NCBI RefSeq assembly: GCF_014268745.2
Contig: NZ_JABWRB020000001.1
Span: 1,736,001 to 1,800,000 of the forward strand
Length of the DNA stretch: 64,000 bases
DNA from: Pseudomonas zanjanensis
GTDB taxonomy: Bacteria; Pseudomonadota; Gammaproteobacteria; Pseudomonadales; Pseudomonadaceae
Direction: 5' to 3'
Below the pieces are notes generated by a model. The model was not told where the DNA came from. It ran no database searches and was given only the letters and a program-made list of their open reading frames with translations. Shown here piece by piece: positions 63,140 through 64,000 of this stretch; position 1 is the stretch's first letter, and each line of letters opens with the position of its first letter. The position numbers and the translations under genes were made by a program.

Positions 63140-64000
63140 CCTCGATCGCCAGCAAATCCAAGGCAGAACCCGCGCCGCCGACCACGTTGTTTTTGTTCGG
63201 CGCCCATGGTGATCTAGTCAAGCGCCTGCTGATGCCGGCGCTGTACCACCTCAGTCGCGACGGTCTGCTGGGCGATGGGCTGCGCATCATCGGGGTTGAC
63301 CACAACGCCATCAGCGATGTGGATTTTGCCAAGAAACTCGAGGATTTCATCCGCAACGAAGCGGCGAGCAAGGGCGGTGATGCCGCCCGCGCGCTCGACC
63401 CGGTGCTGTGGGCCAAGCTGGCCCAGGGCATCAGCTACGTCCAGGGTGATTTCCTCGATGACGGCACCTACCAGGCGCTGGCGGCAAAAATCGCCGCCAG
63501 CGGTACCGGCAACGCGGTCTTCTACCTGGCGACCGCGCCGCGCTTTTTCAGTGAAGTGGTCAGCCGCCTCGGTGCGGCCGGGCTGCTTCAGGAGCAAGAG
63601 GGGGCTTTCCGGCGGGTGGTGATCGAAAAACCCTTCGGTTCCGACCTGCAAACGGCCGAAGCGCTGAACGCCTGCCTGCTCAAGGTCATGAGCGAGAAAC
63701 AGATCTATCGCATCGACCATTACCTGGGCAAGGAGACGGTGCAGAACATTCTGGTCAGCCGCTTTTCCAACAGCCTGTTCGAGGCGTTCTGGAACAATCA
63801 CTACATTGACCACGTACAAATCACCGCCGCCGAAACCGTCGGCGTGGAAACCCGTGGCAGTTTTTATGAACACACCGGCGCCCTGCGGGACATGGTGCCG
63901 AACCATCTTTTCCAATTGCTGGCGATGGTGGCCATGGAGCCGCCAGCGGCGTTTGGTGCTGACGCGGTACGTGGGGAAAAGGCCAAGGTCGTCGGGGCGA
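63136..64000 (+). CDS. zwf: Glucose-6-phosphate dehydrogenase (partial, 3' end outside window)
   Basis: The first 288 codons of an enzyme of about 490-510 residues. Visible features: the NADP-binding start [24 protein letters not shown] (GxxGDLxxR), the lid residue region [12 protein letters not shown], and the substrate-binding [13 protein letters not shown]. The ATG at 63136 overlaps the gnd stop (ATGA), so the two are translated together. The gnd-zwf pair corresponds to the second zwf locus of P. putida (next to gntZ), distinct from the hexR-zwf-pgl-eda locus; no HexR-like site (TTGT-N-ACAA) was seen upstream. Confidence 0.95.
   Translation, partial: MTSIASKSKAEPAPPTTLFLFGAHGDLVKRLLMPALYHLSRDGLLGDGLRIIGVDHNAISDVDFAKKLEDFIRNEAASKGGDAARALDPVLWAKLAQGISYVQGDFLDDGTYQALAAKIAASGTGNAVFYLATAPRFFSEVVSRLGAAGLLQEQEGAFRRVVIEKPFGSDLQTAEALNACLLKVMSEKQIYRIDHYLGKETVQNILVSRFSNSLFEAFWNNHYIDHVQITAAETVGVETRGSFYEHTGALRDMVPNHLFQLLAMVAMEPPAAFGADAVRGEKAKVVGA

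Overview
The window looks like a chromosomal segment of a Pseudomonas fluorescens-group bacterium. Evidence is the high GC content, the many Pseudomonas-type REP hairpins between genes, and gene orders known from P. putida and P. aeruginosa: the exa/ped alcohol-oxidation cluster, ech-vdh-fcs, and gnd-zwf. No tRNA, rRNA, insertion sequence, phage gene or CRISPR array was seen.

Region 1 (1-21108) is a large PQQ-dependent alcohol oxidation cluster. It holds two quinoprotein alcohol dehydrogenases. One (9055-10920) is of the Ca2+ type (ExaA/PedE), with Ser two residues after the catalytic Asp. The other (14543-16318) is of the lanthanide type (PedH), with the diagnostic extra Asp325. Around them lie a cytochrome c, a periplasmic binding protein, a SoxYZ-like carrier, a Zn metallohydrolase, a CXXCW rhodanese-like protein, a beta-propeller protein, an ABC transporter, an NAD aldehyde dehydrogenase, an iron alcohol dehydrogenase and a stand-alone 23-codon pqqA. 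Regulation comes from two LuxR-type response regulators, one membrane histidine kinase and two cytoplasmic-type hybrid kinases at the two ends. A 13-bp near-palindrome (TACYA-N3-form) recurs in four of the promoters.

Region 2 (21523-33350) holds separate small units: malate:quinone oxidoreductase, an Rrf2 regulator facing a thioredoxin-reductase-like flavoprotein, a LysR-controlled AtuA-like/CitMHS operon, a secreted CAP-domain protein, an SDR, and an AraC regulator overlapping an unknown gene.

Region 3 (33365-52907) is for phenylpropanoid catabolism. A XylR/DmpR-type sigma-54 activator faces a sigma-54 promoter that reads an aromatic aldehyde dehydrogenase, a coniferyl-alcohol-dehydrogenase-like SDR, and four envelope genes (DUF1302, DUF1329, YCF48-like, MMPL/RND). 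Next come an aromatic-acid MFS transporter, an OprD porin, a MarR regulator and the ferulate genes ech, vdh and fcs. Together these could take coniferyl alcohol to coniferyl aldehyde, ferulate, vanillin and vanillate.

Region 4 (53091-64000) has housekeeping and accessory genes: a DUF883 protein, a LysR/nitrilase pair, a WHy-domain lipoprotein, a YafY/WYL regulator with its likely SnoaL-like target, a ZapE-type ATPase, a GNAT acetyltransferase, a phosphoethanolamine transferase, a 57-residue coiled-coil protein, and gnd-zwf (zwf cut by the window end).

Two families of inverted repeats punctuate gene ends throughout. A-rich AAnAAnAA tracts next to many catabolic start codons suggest Hfq/Crc catabolite control of both main pathways.
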